Below are positions 58,908 to 64,000 of a stretch of 64,000 nucleotides of DNA, piece by piece. The DNA is from Phoronis australis (taxonomy: Eukaryota > Phoronida > Phoronidae): contig NMRA01000523.1 in the NCBI GenBank assembly GCA_002633005.1, positions 181,216 to 245,215 on the forward strand, given 5' to 3'. A model generated the notes under the pieces. That model saw only the letters and a list, made by a program, of their open reading frames with translations, was not told the DNA's origin and ran no database searches. The first letter of the stretch is position 1; each line of letters starts with the position of its first letter. The position numbers were made by a program, and so were the translations under genes.

Positions 58908-58942
58908 GTAAGTTTTCCGAATGATTAGACTAAACAGCATAT

Positions 58943-61900
58943 TCTGTTAACCGCTACATGTAAACGTGTGTTACCTGAGGTGTTTGTGAAATGAACCTAG
59001 TACTCAAGAAAACACAAGCACTCAATGAAACTGAGCGGAACGCAACCCAGGTGAAGATTCCAATCACCACGCAGTTTTAGTTAACTCGATCATTTTGCTC
59101 AGTTACTGTGAACTTGCTTCGGTTCATCTGATTTCGCTTGAAGTTAGTGCTTAAGTGTTCACAACGTGTAATGTTATTTTTACGCGTAAACGTGCTTATT
59201 CTACCAGTAGATTTGGCTCGGTACAAGATTATTACACGTGCACATGCTGTAGAATATAGGCCTTCGTGTGTAATCAAAAAGGGCCCTAGAAATAAAGTTC
59301 CGTAGCAAAAATTCGCAAACTACATTTTGAAACCACTTTCCAGTACCCAAAATATTGCCACACGCTATGCCAAAGGCTCTCCCCGTGATCGTTGTTCTTT
59401 TTTGAATTAGGACATGTTTACGGTACCCCCTATTGCCAAAAATGAGAAATTGGACTTTTTTCGTTTTGCGGTAGATTTCAAGAAAAAATAAAATATCGAA
59501 TGTTGGTTTGAAAGCATTTATGTACAGAAAAGTTGCCAATGAGATCATATTCATAGTATCAAACCTTAAGATCAAAACATCTAAGGTAATGTTTTTCGTT
59601 TTTGTGCCGTCCCTTCGCTTACGTGTTTGAACTAATTTTCATGTGCATCACGTGCGAAATCTAATTGGTCACTGAACAACTATTCCCCGTGTTTGGGAAA
59701 ACACCGCGAAACAGGCACATAGACAGAACACATGAAAACTTCATGTCCCTTCAACTTCTTTTATTCGAATAAGCTACCGCAAGCATTAGATCAACTTTAA
59801 ATTGTCCTTCTCGCTCTGCACAACTGACTTACGTCCTTTAGGTCCACTGTCCTGGACTAGACTAGATTCAACTGGTCACTAACACTGGTTTCAGTCATGG
59901 CTGGGTTCTGCTCGCGTGCTTTCTTTGCAATACCTGTCGATATATCTCGCGAAGTCTTGGGCGATGCGTTTCCTCGAAGACCTCACGTCTCCGGTACGCA
60001 CACCAGTTTTTTGAGTCAAAGTACTGTAAGTAATAAAGCTCTGTGAAAGTCAGTCCGGAATACAAAACTGGGAGAGAGAGCTACTTGGCGTGTATACTAC
60101 ATGTACATGAGCTAACTGTGTATAGTGGTTAGTCACGTGGTTAATAGGTACACGTACGCAGTGAGTGTTCAGAATCATTCTGATGTCGGCCCCAGTTCAG
60201 CAAGTCGGGATACCGGATAGGTTATCCAAAAAAACCTAAAATGTAATTTTGGTCTTAGTCAACGATTTATACCGTAAAATATCCACGACTCATTCTCTTT
60301 GTTCATTGTGTACATCGTACACATCGTTATAAAACAATGAGCCTTTTGGGAGGCGTGTTTGTCAATTCGGCGTATCTTACTTAATTTTAAGGGTATTTTG
60401 AGCCTCTTCTAGAAATGAAATGAACAAAAATAGAAAATTTCCAGAAAGTGACTCTATCGGAAGTTAGCGATTTTAGAATTTAACTGTCTGGGGGACCGGA
60501 AGGACATCGGTGAACGGCAGTGAAATACTGATCGTAGTAACAGGAGCCATTTTTCTGATCACGTGATAACAAACACATTAACATAGTGGAATAAATAGTT
60601 TCGTTTTCCCCAAAGCTTTTCGTAGCAGTACTGTACTTCTTCTGCAAGGCTGCTTCCGTAGAGGGTGCGTTCGTTGTTTTCTTGGATGGTGAATAGTACG
60701 CGTCACGATGAATTCCTCAAATGACTGGAAGAGAAATCGACGTAAATCGTTACATTATACGTATTGCAATTGATTTAAAGAGCTGAACACAGATTGAGAA
60801 AACTTTTGCACTGAGACAAATCATGCGCTAAGCAGGCACGTCGATGACGGATTTTGGGCTCGATGTTAATCAATGTTCGACTGTACAGCATCTGTCTACA
60901 TTGTACATGTAGATTTATTGCGGAACCAGGGGATCGTACGGGGGTACGGTGCAGCCACAATTCTTGGAGAAAAATGTCCTAAAAACGGCATGCCACGTCA
61001 TTTTATTGATCGCGTTCTTAAAGGGGTTTGCCCCCTCCCCTGTCCCCCACCCCCGTTCGGCTCTCTTAGTTGAGAGCGGTTAGTTCTCTCTTCAGAACGT
61101 TCCCCTCGAAACATATGCAACACACTGGGCATTTTCGTAGCCTCAACTTGAGGCTACCAGAATACTCCAATAGTTCCGGATGCCCTGGGAGGTGAAATTC
61201 ATATCCGCAGGTGCAGACATCATTCATACGGCAAGTCATGAGCATTTCAATGCATGAGAATTGGAAGCTACGAGAATAACCGAGGTGTTAGGAATGGTGA
61301 AATGGTGCATGTTCATCAAATCGATTTTTGACAGAGTAAAGTTTGATAGTCAGTGGCCTACGTAATCACAAGACTGAAAGCGCATTAACCATATTTTCAA
61401 AAGACCACTTTTTTCGCTAAAAGATTTCGCAACACGCGCAATGTGAATGGTTATTTTTCCTAATTTTATAATACATTGATACTGCACAAAGATTGCCATG
61501 AGCATCAAAGTTATCACATTACATATTTATTCATCAGCTTGTACAGAAGTTTCCAAAGGCATTATGGAATCTAGTCTTGTTCAAACTGACAATTTTTATG
61601 ATTAAATAAGCATTCACACTTCTGAAGGTACACCTCAATGATGAGTGAGGGTATCAATATGACTCAGACACGTGCTCTAATATGCGGTCATGTACATAGT
61701 TTCTGTTCCCTGATTCCAAAACAGGAGAATTTTGCAATACACCGGAACATACAGTGTTGAGGAGCTATTGAAATCCCAACTGATAAGAGAGATTCAGATT
61801 TATCAGTTGGGAAATGGTTTGAATTACCTCATATGTCTTCTAAATTCATTCACACGTTAGCCACAAAATAGTAAAAAGGAGATGGTTATGTGAAAGCACT

Positions 61901-63252
61901 GAATCCTGATCTTTTTTCGACTGTTTCACAAAAAAGGGAACTAATGTCTGACATTTTTTTCATGATACTTAGTGCATTACTGGTAAGCATATTTTTGTTT
62001 GTTTGTCATATCTTTATCCAGCAACCCACATTTTGTGACCGCTGGTGCTTAACCATGTGTAATCTCAATGAATTCTTGAGCGGGACTGGCAGACGCAGAC
62101 ATGCGCAGTTGACAATGTAACACGCTATGTAGTAGGCACATCCCAAATTCAACTTTTTCCTCTCTTACGATTTGTATGATCGGCCAAGTTTTTTTAATGT
62201 TTTCTTTAAAAAAGTGTTTGAAAGGTGAGGAGCGTACACATAAGCGACCGGGTCTGATCTTTGTATTCGAAATCCAACTTTAAATTATTTTTGACGTTTT
62301 ACATTCAATTTTAATACGAAATCGAGATTAGTGTCTTTAATTCTGTGCTCGAGTATGTTATGGTTCATTTGGATGACCGCCTATGGTATCAGGGTAGAAG
62401 CTACATGTATAGGCCTACGTTCGAGTACGAACTACACTGTATACATTGCTTATTTTGTGCATTTACTTGAGCTTGTACCTCAAATCAAGGAGACGTCAAG
62501 TGCCATCTTGAACTAGAAAGTCATCTCTCTAAACCATAGGTTAACGGCCAGTTGAGTTTGTATTAAAGCAGGACAGAAAATGTCAATTTAATTTCGAGTT
62601 CGATTTCGAGTACAAATTTTCATACCCGCACCCTGAGCTGGGCAAGTACATGTAAGGAACGGTATATCGAACCCCTGGAATCGATCGACTCTATCGGATT
62701 TCATCGTTTTCTGAGGTCGAAAAACGCATTTTGGTATTATTGTTGGATGGGAGAGACTTTTTGAAGTCACTCGTCTTTAGTTTTGACCAGAGCTCTAAAA
62801 CAATAACAAATTCGTTGTCTTTTTGTGATTCTGTTACACTCGCCGTTGTTTGTCAGTCATTCGCTGGCAACAAGGTGTGTGGCGTTACCAGTTAAACACA
62901 TAACTTACTCAGACAATTATTATGTGAATTTAGCTCAGCTAGCAGAATGCTTGTCTGCAACTTAGAAGGTTTCTGGTGTGGCTGTTCTCAAGAAAGTCAC
63001 AAACGCACCGAATCGGCCACGTCACACGGAACTAATTCCTGATGCTTTATATTTCAACACAAAATGATAACACTTAAATTCACGAGTGATTAACGAAGTG
63101 GAATTTTAAGAAGTGAAAAACTCAGCTCAGCCTCGACTCACGTACATGTACATGTACCATCCTAACGCGCAGCATTGTGGGTAAGTGCGGTACAAACAGA
63201 TTGGCTTAGTGATTATTTTGTTAGTCCACGGTCCTCCGTCGAAATGCCTACC
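58943..63252. other. Intergenic or intronic, nothing recognised
   Basis: May be intron of the gene started by the 58838 exon. I found no exon with family features. Short frames (59201-59575 on the - strand, 61890-62120) look random. A tRNA-like A box occurs at 62931 without a matching B box. Confidence 0.4.
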
Positions 63253-63367
63253 TTAGGCCAGTGACCTTCTTCGACGCCTCACCAACACGACGACGCAGGC
63301 GATGAGTCCAATCACAACAACAGCAGCGATGACGATTCCAGTAATGGCGCCAGCCATCCGACCAGAG
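63253..63367 (-). CDS. Terminal exon with single transmembrane helix (gene continues past right edge)
   Basis: After the acceptor ATATTCAG (first exon base 63367) the frame reads SGRMAGAITGIVIAAVVVIG and continues LIACVVVLVRRRRRSLA to a TAA at 63255-63253. A ~25-residue hydrophobic helix is followed by a stop-transfer run of five arginines, as in type I membrane proteins. The upstream exons would lie to the right of the window. Incoming phase is 2, so it does not fit directly onto the phase-1 signal exons. Family unknown. Confidence 0.55.
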
Positions 63368-64000
63368 CTGAATATGTGAACAGACTAATTTTGAAACAAC
63401 ACTGCCAACTGATGAATTTCGACACTTAAAGTAACAAGGATCAATGCAAATTTCAACAAAACTTTTAAATCTTGTTAAAAAGCGGGCGGATTCAGTGGGG
63501 GCGAAGGGGCCTTGTCTCTCCCAAAATTCTCACAGCTAGCAAAGTACGTATAGTAACTATTACAACTGAGATATTCAGCATGTGGGCGGTGAGGGCGTTT
63601 CCCACAAATGTATTGACGAATCAGGGCGTGTTTGTATTCTCTGCAGTTAGGGTCGGATCTACTATATTACAAAAGAGGGACTCAATTCATCACCAACTGT
63701 TTACATTATAATAGGCACATTTCTTTTAGGATATTTCTTAAAAGTTCTTAAAATACTTTTTGTTGAATGTAAAATAACACATTGAACTTATTGTAGTTGG
63801 AATTACAAGCGACAGGAGCTGTTTGAAATCGTTGAATGCAAATGTTAACAGCTTTTTAACAGTTTTTGTCAACTTGTTGTGTGTTACTTACTACTGCCTG
63901 CCATAATATTTTTGAGCATTTTTAGTCGATTACTTCAAGGAACTAAAATTATCTCAATGAAAGCGTCAATCGGACCCCGCAAGATATGATCCTTCTTTTG

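Noticed and set aside
62931-63000. tRNA-like start TAGCTCAGCTAGCAGA
   Set aside because: A box is good, but there is no GGTTCGAATCC B box at the right distance and no cloverleaf, so neither a tRNA nor a secure SINE.
1-64000. CRISPR array, operon, phage or bacterial defence genes
   Set aside because: No spacer-repeat array and no clustered bacterial-type genes; the sequence is intron-bearing animal DNA.

Overview
The window is animal nuclear DNA from what looks like a marine invertebrate. Genes are split by long GT-AG introns, the sequence is full of degenerate transposons, and short ACATGTAC-type runs are scattered everywhere. That last habit is common in amphioxus and in molluscs; I cannot choose between lineages from the sequence alone. 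Nothing here is prokaryotic (no operons, no Shine-Dalgarno sites).

Two complete protein-coding genes can be assembled by matching exon phases. (1) A cytosolic sulfotransferase on the + strand, six exons from 3230 to 20000, 286 aa, with PAPS-binding loop, catalytic His and dimerisation motif all present. (2) An otopetrin-family proton channel on the - strand, two exons (51175-50216 and 46473-45583), 616 aa and 12 predicted membrane segments. In addition there are two near-identical signal-peptide first exons in direct orientation (54349 and 58838), each with the same upstream promoter-like block, and a terminal exon on the - strand (63367-63253) coding for a single transmembrane helix and a short basic tail of a gene that continues beyond the right edge.

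Most of the rest is mobile DNA. Sulfotransferase intron 1 holds a 3.5 kb inverted-repeat element (5993-9502) and a PIF/Harbinger transposase relic; intron 2 holds an inverted-repeat element of a family I do not recognise (11742-13363, with a truncated neighbour, and a third copy at 36842-38509); intron 4 holds a Ty3/gypsy-type retroelement relic. Downstream, 20699-23704 is a THAP-domain element with matching terminal inverted repeats and a 7-bp target duplication. A second, inverted copy (33132 back to about 28935) is split by a nested 2.7 kb element carrying a cysteine-rich CXC-like motif. A HARBI1-like transposase relic (26424-27534) abuts the right end of a third THAP element. A LINE 3' end (42650-43740), a tRNA-derived SINE (36264), and several small palindromic MITEs complete the inventory. 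The otopetrin intron holds a 1.4 kb inverted-repeat element with GCGTGA arrays near both ends and one MITE copy.

There is no sign that the genes form one pathway. The sulfotransferase acts in the cytosol on small acceptors; the otopetrin is a membrane proton conductance; the signal-peptide and transmembrane exons belong to secreted or membrane proteins I cannot name.
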